Of a stretch of 64,000 nt of DNA, positions 25,129-33,321 are shown piece by piece. The stretch lies in assembly GCF_023516455.1 (NCBI RefSeq), contig NZ_JAMGBA010000004.1, forward strand, positions 62,001 through 126,000. Reading direction: 5' to 3'. The position numbers and the translations under genes are program-made. Numbering within the stretch: the first letter of the stretch is position 1; each line of letters begins with the position of its first letter. The DNA is from Sphingomonas caseinilytica (GTDB taxonomy: Bacteria; Pseudomonadota; Alphaproteobacteria; Sphingomonadales; Sphingomonadaceae). Under the pieces are notes generated by a model. The model was not told where the DNA came from and made no database searches. It was given only the letters and a program-made list of their open reading frames with translations.

Positions 25129-25222
25129 TTGGGCGGGCATGGCCATGTTTGTGCCACAGTCCCGCACCATCAGGCAAAAAGGCCCGCGGTAAGACGGGTC
25201 CGCCGGCGTGTGCGCCGGGTTC

Positions 25223-27016
25223 ATGAACTTAAACTACAGGATTTGCCGCGTGCTCGACCGGAACGTGAGGATCGACACCAGCCTTGCACTTGAAGGCTAT
25301 ACGCCCACGCTGGATCGCCATCCTCGCCGCATTGCGGATTTCGCGACGCTTGGCGAGGCGCTCGACTATGCGGCGGAAGGCAGCCGCGGCATGAATTTCC
25401 ATGACGCTCGCGGGAACCTGCTCCGCGCCTATCCCTATTCCGAGCTTCGCCAGGATGCGCTCGGCCATGCACGCCGGTTCATCTCGCTTGGCCTGAAGAA
25501 GGGTGATCGGCTGGCCCTGATCGCCGAAACCGGACCCGAGTTCGCTGCCTGTTTCTTCGGCGCCATATATGCCGGGCTGTGGCCGGTCCCGCTGCCCCTG
25601 CCGACAAGCTTCGGCGGTCGCGACGCCTATGTCGATCAGTTGGTCGTCATGCTGTCGAGCAGCGACCCGCAGCTATTCCTCTTCCCGGAAGAGCTCGCCG
25701 AATTCGCTACCGCCGCAGCCGAGAAGCAAGGCGTTGCGGCTCGCAACTGGGAAAGCCTTTCCGAAATCGAACCGGCAGGAGCCTTGGCTCTTCCGGAATC
25801 CGGTCAGGACGAGATCGCCTATCTCCAATATTCGAGCGGCTCGACCCGCTTCCCGCATGGCGTCGCCGTCACGCACCGGGCCTTGCTCGACAACCTTCAT
25901 TCGCATGGCGTCGCGACCGAGATCCAGGACACGGACCGCTGCATCAGCTGGCTGCCCTGGTACCATGACATGGGCCTCGTCGGCTGCATGTTGTCGCCAC
26001 TCGCGCTGCAGGTTTCGTCCGATTATCTGAAGACCGAGGATTTCGCTCGCCGTCCGTTGGCGTGGCTTGACCTCATCAGCCGCAACCCCGGTACTTCGCT
26101 CTCCTATTCGCCGACCTTCGGCTACGACATCTGCTCGCGCCGGATGAGCTCGCAGACCCGCGCTGCCGACCGGTTCGACCTGTCGCGCTGGCGGCTGGCT
26201 GGAAACGGCGCCGACATGATCCGCCCGGACGTGATGCAGGCGTTCGTCGACAGCTTTGCCGATGCAGGCTTCAAGGCCGGCGCCTTCTGCCCCAGCTACG
26301 GCCTCGCGGAAGCGACCCTCGCCGTGTCGATCATGCCGCCGGGCGAAGGCATCCGCCTCGAACTGGTGGAGGAAAGCGAGCTGTCGGGCGCCGGAACGCC
26401 GGCACAGGAACGTCCACGCCGCTACCGCGCGATCGTCAATTGCGGAAAGCCGGTGAAGGGCATGGAAATCGAGATCCGCGGAAACGACGGCGAATTGCTG
26501 CCGGATCGCGGCATCGGCAAGGTGTGGGTGCGCGGCAGCGCTGTCATGGTCGGCTATTACCGGGATCCGGAAGCGACCGAGGCGTGCATGAAGGACGGTT
26601 GGCTGGACACCGGCGACATGGGCTACATGTCCGGCGGTTACATTTTCATCGTCGGCCGCGCCAAGGACATGATCATCATCAACGGCAAGAACCACTGGCC
26701 GCAGGATATTGAGTGGGCCGTCGAGCAGCTTCCCGGATTCAAGTCGGGCGATATCGCCGCCTTCGCGATCACCGGCCCGTCCGGCGAGGAAACGCCGGCG
26801 GTGCTGGTCCACTGCCGCGTCAGCGATCCCGAGGAGCGCGGCCGCCTTCGCGACGACATCAAGGAACGCGTCCGCGCCATCACCGGCATCACCCCGGTGG
26901 TCGAGCTGGTGCCGCCGCGCACCCTGCCCCGCACTTCGTCGGGCAAGCTGTCGCGGACCAAGGCGCGTAACCTGTATCTGACCGGTGAAATCGTTCCGTA
27001 CGATATCGCCGCTTAA
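25223..27016 (+). CDS. Fatty acyl-AMP ligase (FadD32-like)
   Basis: Adenylate-forming enzyme with all core motifs: A3 IAYLQYSSGSTRFPHGVAVT, LPWYHDMGLVGCM, CPSYGLAEATLAVS, WLDTGDMGYMSGGYIFIVGR and the hinge MIIINGKNHWPQDIE. The GLAEATLAVS and KNHWPQDIE segments match fatty acyl-AMP ligases, which make acyl-adenylates for carrier proteins and not free acyl-CoA. No acyl carrier protein or polyketide synthase is adjacent. A GTG at 25265 (RIDTSLALEGYTP) is an alternative start and looks closer to relatives. It ends just before the repeat and tRNA-Trp. Divergent from recX. Confidence 0.9.
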   Translation: MNLNYRICRVLDRNVRIDTSLALEGYTPTLDRHPRRIADFATLGEALDYAAEGSRGMNFHDARGNLLRAYPYSELRQDALGHARRFISLGLKKGDRLALIAETGPEFAACFFGAIYAGLWPVPLPLPTSFGGRDAYVDQLVVMLSSSDPQLFLFPEELAEFATAAAEKQGVAARNWESLSEIEPAGALALPESGQDEIAYLQYSSGSTRFPHGVAVTHRALLDNLHSHGVATEIQDTDRCISWLPWYHDMGLVGCMLSPLALQVSSDYLKTEDFARRPLAWLDLISRNPGTSLSYSPTFGYDICSRRMSSQTRAADRFDLSRWRLAGNGADMIRPDVMQAFVDSFADAGFKAGAFCPSYGLAEATLAVSIMPPGEGIRLELVEESELSGAGTPAQERPRRYRAIVNCGKPVKGMEIEIRGNDGELLPDRGIGKVWVRGSAVMVGYYRDPEATEACMKDGWLDTGDMGYMSGGYIFIVGRAKDMIIINGKNHWPQDIEWAVEQLPGFKSGDIAAFAITGPSGEETPAVLVHCRVSDPEERGRLRDDIKERVRAITGITPVVELVPPRTLPRTSSGKLSRTKARNLYLTGEIVPYDIAA

Positions 27017-27018
27017 GC

Positions 27019-27085
27019 CGTCATTGCGAGGAGCGTAGCGACGCGGCAATCCAGACTGGATTGTTTCGCTTCGCTCGCAATGACG
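27019..27085. repeat. Inverted intergenic repeat (CGTCATTGCGAGGAGCG type)
   Basis: Begins CGTCATTGCGAGGAGCGTAG and ends CTTCGCTCGCAATGACG, with CAATCCAG/CTGGATTG in the centre, so the full 67 bases fold into one long imperfect hairpin. This is a widespread repeat type in proteobacterial genomes. It lies three bases after the acyl-AMP ligase stop and may act as its 3' end. Confidence 0.8.
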
Positions 27086-27138
27086 AAATGCGGCCCTTGC
27101 GCCGTTCGACAAGGCACATTAGGTCGCGGCCACGGCCT

Positions 27139-27214
27139 AGGGGTATAGCTCAGTTGGTAGAGCATCGGTCTCCAAAACCGAGGGTCGTGGGTTCGAGTCC
27201 CTCTGCCCCTGCCA
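27139..27214 (+). tRNA. tRNA-Trp (anticodon CCA)
   Basis: A 76-base cloverleaf. Acceptor AGGGGTA pairs with TGCCCCT (one G-T), followed by G and encoded CCA. The D-arm has GCTCAGTTGGTAGAGC. The anticodon loop CTCCAAA has anticodon CCA at 27172-27174, and the T-arm has GGGTTCGAGTCCC. tRNA-Trp just before secE-nusG is a conserved bacterial arrangement. Confidence 0.97.
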
Positions 27215-27314
27215 GGTCAAAGCAAGGCGCGTAGCTGAGCGAAGCGAAGCAGCGTCGCCGGTCCACGAAGTGGATGCGGAGCTACCCGGCCAGCCTCGCG
27301 GTGCGAGGACTGAC

Positions 27315-27337
27315 GTCATGGGATTTACTCCCATGAC
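27315..27337. other. Perfect hairpin between tRNA-Trp and secE
   Basis: GTCATGGGA and TCCCATGAC form nine perfect pairs around TTTAC. No T-run follows, so it is more likely an RNA-processing or structural element of the tRNA-secE leader than a terminator. The rest of 27215-27363 shows no open frame or recognised RNA. Confidence 0.5.
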
Positions 27338-27363
27338 GGGCTGGTTTAATGCGCTCCCACGAT

Positions 27364-27399
27364 CGAGGTCCGGCGGGGTGTCCGCGGACCTCGTTTTTC
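27364..27399 (+). terminator. Rho-independent terminator upstream of secE
   Basis: CGAGGTCCG (27364-27372) pairs with CGGACCTCG (27385-27393), followed directly by TTTTTCT. It would end tRNA-Trp transcription, or attenuate read-through into secE, whose start is only about 25 bases further on. Confidence 0.8.
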
Positions 27400-27423
27400 T
27401 ATCTGTTTTTGAAGGCTCGAGCA

Positions 27424-27621
27424 TTGGCAAAGGTAACTCCCGGCGAATTCATCCGGCAGGTGCGCGCTGAAGGCGCCAAGGTTGTCTGGCCGTCGATGAA
27501 GGAGACGCGGACGACGGCGATCATGGTTCTCATCATGACCTCGCTGCTCGCCATCTTCTTCCTGGGCGTCGATTCGGCGTTCAGCGCGATCGTCCAGTTC
27601 CTCCTCGGCCTGCTCGGCTAA
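27424..27621 (+). CDS. secE: Preprotein translocase subunit SecE
   Basis: 65 residues from a TTG start (27424): LAKVTPGEFIRQVRAEGAKV, then VWPSMKETRTTAIMVLIMTS and one membrane helix to LLGLLG. This is the short single-helix SecE form that clamps SecY. The frame is open upstream to 27349, but that covers the terminator hairpin, so the TTG is chosen; it fits the family N-terminus and has an AAGG motif upstream. nusG follows after 18 bases. Confidence 0.93.
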   Translation: MAKVTPGEFIRQVRAEGAKVVWPSMKETRTTAIMVLIMTSLLAIFFLGVDSAFSAIVQFLLGLLG

Positions 27622-27639
27622 AGACTTACAGGAATTCCA

Positions 27640-28176
27640 ATGTCCCGCTGGTACATCATTCACGCCTACTCCGGTTTCGAGAACAAGGTTCGCGACGCGA
27701 TCATGTCCGAAGCCAAGCGCCTCGGCCTGGAAAGCCTGGTCGAGGCCGTCGAGGTCCCGACCGAAACGGTGACCGAGATCAAGCGCGGCAAGAAGGTGCA
27801 GGCGGAACGCAAGTTCATGCCCGGCTACGTCCTCGCCAAGCTGGCGATGAACGACGACGTCTATCACCTGGTGAAGAACACGCCGAAGGTGACGGGTTTC
27901 CTCGGCCCCAACGGCAAACCGCAGGCGATCCCCGACGCGCAGGCGCACCGCATGCTCGACACCAAGGAAGAGGCTGCTGCGGCGCCCAAGACCAAGATCA
28001 AGGTCGACTATGAGATCGGCGATGCGGTCAAGGTACTCGACGGCCCGTTCGCAAGCTTCAACGGCGTGGTGGAAGAGCTCGATTTCGACCGCGCCCGTGT
28101 GAAGGTCAGCGTCTCGATCTTCGGCCGCGCAACGCCGGTCGAGCTCGAATTCGAGCAGGTCGAACGCGTCAAGTAA
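27640..28176 (+). CDS. nusG: Transcription termination/antitermination protein NusG
   Basis: 178 residues. The N-terminal NGN domain starts MSRWYIIHAYSGFENKVRDA and includes GKKVQAERKFMPGYVLAKLA and KVTGFLGPNGKPQAIP. The C-terminal KOW domain reads GDAVKVLDGPFASFNGVVEE. It binds RNA polymerase and links it to Rho or ribosomal S10. Follows secE, as in most bacteria. Here the ribosomal rplK gene does not follow; about 11 kb of other genes separate them. Confidence 0.97.
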   Translation: MSRWYIIHAYSGFENKVRDAIMSEAKRLGLESLVEAVEVPTETVTEIKRGKKVQAERKFMPGYVLAKLAMNDDVYHLVKNTPKVTGFLGPNGKPQAIPDAQAHRMLDTKEEAAAAPKTKIKVDYEIGDAVKVLDGPFASFNGVVEELDFDRARVKVSVSIFGRATPVELEFEQVERVK

Positions 28177-28184
28177 GCTTGGCC

Positions 28185-28206
28185 GCCGGAGCTATTGTGC
28201 TCCGGC
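28185..28206. terminator. Terminator-like hairpin at the nusG / exported-protein junction
   Basis: GCCGGAGC and GCTCCGGC form eight pairs around TATTGT, just after the nusG stop and across the 3' end of the convergent gene. There is no T-run on either side, so intrinsic termination is doubtful; Rho dependence or a coincidental stem is possible. Confidence 0.35.
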
Positions 28207-28677
28207 TCCCGGTCTGTCCGTCCTGCGATAGACCACCGTCCGGTTCATCGAAGGCATCTGGATCGATGAGGTAATGGCCTCATAGGCATCCGTGCCCTTT
28301 CGCTGCCAATGGGTGGCTATGCTGGCTTCGCTGCCGTCGGGACTCCGGTACTTTTCCTCGCCGAAGTCGAGCTTGTCGCCCACGGGCTTCATCGATCCGC
28401 GGCTGACTCCGCCCAGCGAATTCCAATAGGTATAGCTGACCGCCTGGCCTTCGCGGCTGTAGATGGTTTCGCCCCGATAAACGCCCTTCGTGCCCGTAAC
28501 CTCATGGCGGTCGCGGATGTGCTGCCCGTCGTAGACGGTCTCGAAACAGTGCCGGTCGGTTTCCCCGCCCTGGAACCTTCCTTCCCAGCAATGTCCGATC
28601 AGGAACGCCATCGGCTCGAATGCCGGCTGGAGCGCTGGAGCATTTGCCGCAATCGCGGCTGCGAACAGGATTAGCAT
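28192..28677 (-). CDS. Exported protein of unknown function (lipocalin/DUF1579-like beta protein)
   Basis: 161 residues with signal MLILFAAAIAANAPALQPA. The mature part reads like a small beta barrel: IGHCWEGRFQGGETDRHCFE, GVYRGETIYSREGQAVSYTY, then KYRSPDGSEASIATHWQRKG. I recognise the general pattern of DUF1579- or lipocalin-like secreted proteins but not a specific family. Two cysteines could form a disulfide in the periplasm. It precedes nothing and follows the TetR gene (28682) on the same strand with a 4-base gap, so it is probably in that gene's transcript. Confidence 0.7.
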   Translation of the reverse strand: MLILFAAAIAANAPALQPAFEPMAFLIGHCWEGRFQGGETDRHCFETVYDGQHIRDRHEVTGTKGVYRGETIYSREGQAVSYTYWNSLGGVSRGSMKPVGDKLDFGEEKYRSPDGSEASIATHWQRKGTDAYEAITSSIQMPSMNRTVVYRRTDRPGAGAQ

Positions 28678-28681
28678 CGGC

Positions 28682-29266
28682 CTACTCCTTCCTCAGTTGA
28701 TCAATGTGCTGGCGAAGCTGCGCGACGGCACGGTCGAAATAGGCGACGTCGCGAAATGTGCGGGTCTGCATCACCGCGCCTTCCATCACGGTCAGCGTCA
28801 ATTCGGCCAGCGCCCGTACATCGGTTTCCGGCCGCAAATCCGCCTGCTCCAGGCATTCGCGAACGGCATCGGTCCAGGCGGTGAAGTTGGCGGCCATCAG
28901 CTCCCGGACCTCGGGATCGGGCTCGTGAAGTTCCAGCGCCAGGCTGCCGATCGGACAGCCGTAGAAACAATCCGTGTCGACCAATGCACGGCGATAGCCT
29001 GCCAGCAAGGCGAATATCTTCTCGATTGGATCGTCGACGCCGTTCCAGGCGGGATTGAGCAAGGCCGGGCCTATCCCGTCGCGATAGGCTTCGAGCACCG
29101 CGACCAGCAGCTCCTGCTTACCCTTGAAGAAATAGTAGAGGCTGCCGCTGTTGACCTTGGCGGTTTCGAGGATGTCCGAAATTGAGGTCGAGCCGTAACC
29201 CTTGCGCCAGAACAGCTCCATCGCCGCCTGGACGATCCGATCGCGAGTTGTCGGCGGCGAGTCCAT
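28682..29266 (-). CDS. TetR/AcrR-family regulator
   Basis: I start at MDSPPTTRDRIVQAAMELF (29266). The helix-turn-helix domain, GYGSTSISDILETAKVNSGS followed by LYYFFKGKQELLVAVLEAY, is complete; the C-terminal ligand domain has LVDTDCFYGCPIGSLALELH. An upstream in-frame TTG at 29296 would read through the TTGAACGTTCAA palindrome, which is better seen as the operator. It is divergent from a second TetR gene that heads the efflux operon. The ligand is unknown. The exported-protein gene follows directly. Confidence 0.88.
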   Translation of the reverse strand: MDSPPTTRDRIVQAAMELFWRKGYGSTSISDILETAKVNSGSLYYFFKGKQELLVAVLEAYRDGIGPALLNPAWNGVDDPIEKIFALLAGYRRALVDTDCFYGCPIGSLALELHEPDPEVRELMAANFTAWTDAVRECLEQADLRPETDVRALAELTLTVMEGAVMQTRTFRDVAYFDRAVAQLRQHIDQLRKE

Positions 29267-29280
29267 TTCGTCATTGTTAG

Positions 29281-29292
29281 TTGAACGTTCAA
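29281..29292. promoter_or_regulatory. Candidate TetR operator TTGAACGTTCAA
   Basis: A perfect 12-bp palindrome 14 bases upstream of the start of the leftward TetR gene. The place is typical for autorepression. It differs from the palindrome serving the rightward TetR gene 72 bases away, so the two regulators probably have separate sites. Confidence 0.55.
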
Positions 29293-29363
29293 TCAAGTCA
29301 ATCCGCCCGGCCGTTCCGTGGCCGAATCATTTTCTGCTTTTCCAGCGACGCCTCATGAGTTAA

Positions 29364-29381
29364 TAACTGACCGGTCAGTTA
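29364..29381. promoter_or_regulatory. Candidate TetR operator TAACTGACC-GGTCAGTTA
   Basis: A perfect 18-bp palindrome ten bases before the GTG start of the rightward TetR gene. The TGACCGGTCA core is a known form of AcrR-type operators. A bound dimer would block the promoter or ribosome-binding site (AGGAG at 29381-29385 touches its edge) of the whole efflux operon. Confidence 0.72.
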
Positions 29382-29391
29382 GGAGCGACTC

Positions 29392-30021
29392 GTGAAATCA
29401 CCACGTTGGCAGAGACGAGCAGAAGATCGGCCGCGCGAAATTTGCGCGGCGGCGCTGGAAGTCTTTGCCGAAAAGGGATTTGCCGCCGCCAAGCTGGAGG
29501 AAATCGCCAAGCGCGCCGGCGTGTCGAAGGGCACGCTCTACCTCTATTTCGAGGATAAGGAGCAGCTGTTCCGCGCCGTGGTGCGCAATACTGTCGTGCC
29601 GAATGTGGAGAACCTCCAGGCGGCCCTCATCCAGACCGGCCTGCCCTTCGCCGACCTCATCCGCCTGTTCCTGTCGCAGTTCGTCGCAATGACCGGCCAG
29701 GTCCCGGTCGGCGCAGTCGCCAAGATGGTCATCAGCGAATCCCGCAACTTCCCGAAGCTCGCCAAGGTCTGGCATGACGAGGTGGTGTCCAAGGGCCTCG
29801 GCACGATCCGGGCTCTCATCGAGATGGCCCAGGCCAAGGGAGAGGTGCGCCAAGGCGATGCCCGCCTGTACACCTTCACCTTGATGGGGCCGATGCTGAT
29901 GGGGGTAATCTATCGCGAGACGTTGGAGCCGATCGGCGGCGAACCGCTCGATCTGGCCGCGCTCGCCAGCCAGCATGCGGACGCCGTCCTGGCTGGGCTA
30001 CTGACGGAGGAAGCGCGATGA
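29392..30021 (+). CDS. TetR/AcrR-family regulator heading the efflux operon
   Basis: 209 residues from a GTG (29392) with AGGAG seven bases upstream. The HTH reads FAEKGFAAAKLEEIAKRAGV and SKGTLYLYFEDKEQLFRAVV. The C-terminal part (VPVGAVAKMVISESRNFPKL) matches the AcrR-type regulators found with drug exporters. Its stop overlaps the start of the outer-membrane factor gene (ATGA), so regulator and exporter are one transcript. A perfect 18-bp palindrome precedes it. Ligand unknown. Confidence 0.92.
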   Translation: MKSPRWQRRAEDRPREICAAALEVFAEKGFAAAKLEEIAKRAGVSKGTLYLYFEDKEQLFRAVVRNTVVPNVENLQAALIQTGLPFADLIRLFLSQFVAMTGQVPVGAVAKMVISESRNFPKLAKVWHDEVVSKGLGTIRALIEMAQAKGEVRQGDARLYTFTLMGPMLMGVIYRETLEPIGGEPLDLAALASQHADAVLAGLLTEEAR

Positions 30022-31454
30022 AGCGCTCCATTATTCTCGCCAGCTTGCTGCTCGGCGCATGCACCGTCGGTCCCGACTATGCGGAGCCGCAGGTCGCCGT
30101 GCCCGCCAACTACCTCGAAGCGCCGGCCAGCGAAGCAGCAACCCTCGACCGCTGGTGGCAGGGCTTTGGCGATGGCGAGCTGACCGCGCTCATCGATCGC
30201 GCTCTTTCCGGCAACCTCGACATCGAACTGGCGACCGCCCGCATCCGCGAGGCGCGCGCAATGGAACGTGTTGCCGGCGCCAGCTCGTCCCCACAGGTCG
30301 CGGCCCAGGGGTCGGTTACGCGTCAGCGGATCAGCGAAAATGCCTTCCCCGTCCCGCCTGTACCCGGCGGCAGCGGAGCCGGCGGCGGCCTTGTTCTCGG
30401 CGAGGAATTCACAACCTGGCGCGCCGGCTTCGACGCGAGTTGGGAGCTCGACCTGTTCGGACGCAACCGCCGCGAACGCGAGGCGGCCGCGGCCCGCACC
30501 GGCAGCGCCGTCTGGAGCCGCCGCGACGCGGAAGTGACGGTCGCCGCCGAGGTCGCCGACGCCTACGTCCGCCTGCGCGCCTACCAGGCGCTGAAGGCCA
30601 ATGCCGAAGCCGAACTCGCCCGCCTCCAACGTTTCGAACAGTTGGTCGATGCCCGCACACGCGGAGGGCTGGTCACCGGCCAGGACCTCGAGCAGCAGAA
30701 GTCGGAACGCGCAGCCGCGGCCGCCGCGATCCCGGTCCTTGAGGCTCAAGCGAAGGCGGAGATCCACGCGCTCGGCGTCCTGACCGGACAGTCCCCGGAC
30801 GCCTTGGCCGCCGAGCTCGCACCGACCGCAGCGCTCCCTACCCCACCAGTCATTCCGGCCGGCGTTCCATCCGACCTGCTCCGCCGCCGCCCCGATATTC
30901 GCGCGGCCGAACGCGACCTTGCCGCCTCGACCGCCGACATCGGCGTCGCCGTCGCCGACTTCTACCCCCGCTTCTCGCTAACCGCCGCTCCGGCGATGGT
31001 CAGCACAGCGCTGGGCGCCTTGCTCGAGTGGGGCAGCCGCAGCTTCAGTGCGGGCGCGGCGCTCGATTGGCCGATCTTCGACGGCGGCCGTCGCAAGGCC
31101 AATATCGAGGTCCAGAACGCCCGCCAGGAACAGGCGATGATTGCCTATCGGCGGACGGTCCTCACCGGCCTTCAGGACGTCGAGGATAGCTTGAGCCGCA
31201 TCGCGGGGAACCGGAGCCAACTGGCCGAGCTGGAACAGGCCGTCGTAAACGCTACCCGCGCCGAGGACATCGCCCGCACCCGCTATCGCGGCGGCCTCGT
31301 CACCTTCTCGGATGTTCTCGTGGCGCAATCGCGCCGGCTCTCGCTCGAAGAGCAAGTGATCAACACGAAATCCGCGATGGCACGCGACACGGTGGCGCTA
31401 GTGAAGGCGCTCGGCGGCGGCTGGTCGGACGAAAATACGGAGAATGTTCAATGA
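30018..31454 (+). CDS. Outer-membrane efflux lipoprotein, NodT/OprM-like
   Basis: 478 residues. Lipobox LLLGAC (Cys15), followed by TVGPDYAEPQVAVPANY, the standard start of RND-type outer-membrane factors. Paired OEP repeats are visible: DRWWQGFGDGELTALIDRAL with NLDIELATARIREARA, and later LLRRRPDIRAAERDLAAS with YRRTVLTGLQDVEDSLSRIA. It forms the trimeric exit duct across the outer membrane. The next genes encode a HlyD-type adaptor and an ABC pump, not an RND pump. Overlaps both neighbours by four bases. Confidence 0.94.
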   Translation: MKRSIILASLLLGACTVGPDYAEPQVAVPANYLEAPASEAATLDRWWQGFGDGELTALIDRALSGNLDIELATARIREARAMERVAGASSSPQVAAQGSVTRQRISENAFPVPPVPGGSGAGGGLVLGEEFTTWRAGFDASWELDLFGRNRREREAAAARTGSAVWSRRDAEVTVAAEVADAYVRLRAYQALKANAEAELARLQRFEQLVDARTRGGLVTGQDLEQQKSERAAAAAAIPVLEAQAKAEIHALGVLTGQSPDALAAELAPTAALPTPPVIPAGVPSDLLRRRPDIRAAERDLAASTADIGVAVADFYPRFSLTAAPAMVSTALGALLEWGSRSFSAGAALDWPIFDGGRRKANIEVQNARQEQAMIAYRRTVLTGLQDVEDSLSRIAGNRSQLAELEQAVVNATRAEDIARTRYRGGLVTFSDVLVAQSRRLSLEEQVINTKSAMARDTVALVKALGGGWSDENTENVQ

Positions 31455-32398
31455 CCCGGGGGCCAAAGATCCTCATCCTGCTCGTGGTGATCGCCGGCGC
31501 GGCGTTCCTCGCCTGGCGGCTGTTCGGCCCCGGTCCGCGCGAGCGCTATCTGTCCGGCTACATCGAGGGCGAAAGTCTGTTCCTTGCCGCGCCGGTAGCC
31601 GGCACCATCAGCGCGATCCGCGCCGAGGAAGGGCAGCGCGTCGCCGCCGGTGCGCAGCTGTTCGCGATCGACCCCGCGACCCTCTCCGCGCAAGGCGATC
31701 AGGCCCAGGCCCAGATCGCCGAAGCGCGCACCCAGATCGCTTCGGCACAGGCCAACGCACAGCAGGCCGAAGCCGAAGCCACCGCTGCCGCAACCGACGT
31801 CGACAAGGCGCAGCGCGACCTTAATCGCCTGCTGTCGGTCCGCCGCGACGATGCCGCCGCCGTGGCCGGAACCGACATCGACGCCGCCCAGGCTGCCCTT
31901 CGTGAAGCTTCCGCACGCCTCCGCGCCGCCCGGGAAACCGCGTCCGCCCGCCGTTCCCAGATCGCTGCCGCCCGCGCCCAGGAAAGCCAGGCGCGCGGCG
32001 GTTCGCGCGAGGTGGATATCCGCGTCGGCCAATTGTCGCCCCCCGCACCTTCCGCCGGCCGCGTCGAGGAAGTCTATTTCCGCCCCGGCGAATGGGCCGC
32101 TGCCAATCAGCCGGTCGTCAGCCTTCTCCCCGACGACCGCATCAAGGTCCGCTTCTTCGTCCCCGAAAAGGAAGTCGCCCGATATCGCCCCGGCACCAGC
32201 GTCCGCTTCTCCTGCGACGGCTGCGCTTCCGGTCTGTCGGCGAAGATCAGCTACGTTAGCCCCCGGCCGGAATTCACGCCGCCGGTCATCTTCAGCCGCG
32301 ACAGCCGCGACCGGCTGGTGTTTATGGTCGAGGCGCTTCCTGCCAAGCCCGCCAACCTGATGCCGGGCCTGCCGGTCGACGTGGTGCCGCTGCCGTGA
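31451..32398 (+). CDS. HlyD/YbhG-type periplasmic adaptor
   Basis: 315 residues. N-terminal membrane anchor at about residues 6-22 (ILILLVVIAGAAFLAWRLF). Lipoyl-like half: SLFLAAPVAGTISAIRAEEG. A long Ala/Gln/Arg-rich coiled coil follows (about 75-195), then the second lipoyl half PSAGRVEEVYFRPGEWAAAN and a beta-barrel domain with FFVPEKEVARYRPGTSVRFS. It bridges the inner-membrane pump to the outer-membrane factor. Its order within the operon and its size match YbhG of the YbhGFSR exporter. ATGA overlap upstream, GTGA overlap downstream. Confidence 0.93.
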   Translation: MTRGPKILILLVVIAGAAFLAWRLFGPGPRERYLSGYIEGESLFLAAPVAGTISAIRAEEGQRVAAGAQLFAIDPATLSAQGDQAQAQIAEARTQIASAQANAQQAEAEATAAATDVDKAQRDLNRLLSVRRDDAAAVAGTDIDAAQAALREASARLRAARETASARRSQIAAARAQESQARGGSREVDIRVGQLSPPAPSAGRVEEVYFRPGEWAAANQPVVSLLPDDRIKVRFFVPEKEVARYRPGTSVRFSCDGCASGLSAKISYVSPRPEFTPPVIFSRDSRDRLVFMVEALPAKPANLMPGLPVDVVPLP

Positions 32399-33321
32399 CG
32401 TTCGCGATCGATGTCCAGGGCCTGAGCAAGCGCTTCGGCGACCATCAGGCGGTCGACAATGTCTCGCTGCAGATCAAGCAGGGCCATATCACCGGCTTCC
32501 TCGGTCCCAACGGCTCCGGCAAGACGACCAGCTTGCGCATGCTCTGCGGCCTACTGACCCCTGACAGCGGAACCGGCCAGGTGCTGGGCCTGGACTTCCC
32601 GCGCGAAGCCGAAGCGATCAAGCGCCAGACCGGCTACATGACCCAGAAATTCTCCCTCTACGAAGACCTCACGATCGAGGAGAATCTCGCGTTCATCGCC
32701 CGGGTCTACGAGCTGGACCGAATGTCGGCCCGGGTTGACGAAACCCTCGAAACCATCGGCCTCACCCATCGCCGCAAACAGCTTGCCGGACAGCTTTCAG
32801 GCGGCTGGAAGCAGCGCCTCGCACTTGCGGCCGCGGTGATGCACGAACCCAAACTATTGCTGCTCGATGAGCCGACCGCAGGCGTCGATCCACAGGCCCG
32901 CCGCGGTTTCTGGGACAATATTCACCGGCTCGCCGACGAAGGCATGACCGTCCTCGTTTCGACCCACTATATGGATGAAGCCGAGCGCTGCCACGAGATC
33001 GCATACATCTTCAACGGCAAGCTCATCGCGCGAGGCACGGGGGACTCGGTCATCGCCGAATCCGGCCTCATCACCTATGAAGCCGAAGGCCCTCGGGCCG
33101 ACCGGCTGGGCCGCGAATTTACCGGCAAGCCGGGCGTTGAAATGGTCGCCCCGTTCGGGACGGCCCTTCATGTCAGCGGCACCGACCGTGCCAAGCTCGA
33201 AGCCGCGATCCAGCCATTCCGGCGCGATCCCTATGTCTGGACCGAAGTCCAGCCGACCCTCGAAGATGTGTTCATCAACCTGATGCGCATCCATGCCCCT
33301 GCCGAGGTTCGGGCAGCATGA
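32395..33321 (+). CDS. ABC transporter ATP-binding protein (YbhF/CcmA-like)
   Basis: 308 residues from a GTG that overlaps the previous stop (GTGA). Walker A GPNGSGKTT at about residues 37-45, Q-loop GYMTQKFSLYEDLT, signature QLSGGWKQRLALAAA, Walker B LLLLDEPTAGVD and H-loop VSTHYMDEAE are intact. A C-terminal part of about 80 residues follows, as in drug-export ABC ATPases. E. coli YbhF carries two ATPase domains; this protein has one, so it probably works as a homodimer. Powers the permease encoded next (ATGA overlap). Confidence 0.94.
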   Translation: MTFAIDVQGLSKRFGDHQAVDNVSLQIKQGHITGFLGPNGSGKTTSLRMLCGLLTPDSGTGQVLGLDFPREAEAIKRQTGYMTQKFSLYEDLTIEENLAFIARVYELDRMSARVDETLETIGLTHRRKQLAGQLSGGWKQRLALAAAVMHEPKLLLLDEPTAGVDPQARRGFWDNIHRLADEGMTVLVSTHYMDEAERCHEIAYIFNGKLIARGTGDSVIAESGLITYEAEGPRADRLGREFTGKPGVEMVAPFGTALHVSGTDRAKLEAAIQPFRRDPYVWTEVQPTLEDVFINLMRIHAPAEVRAA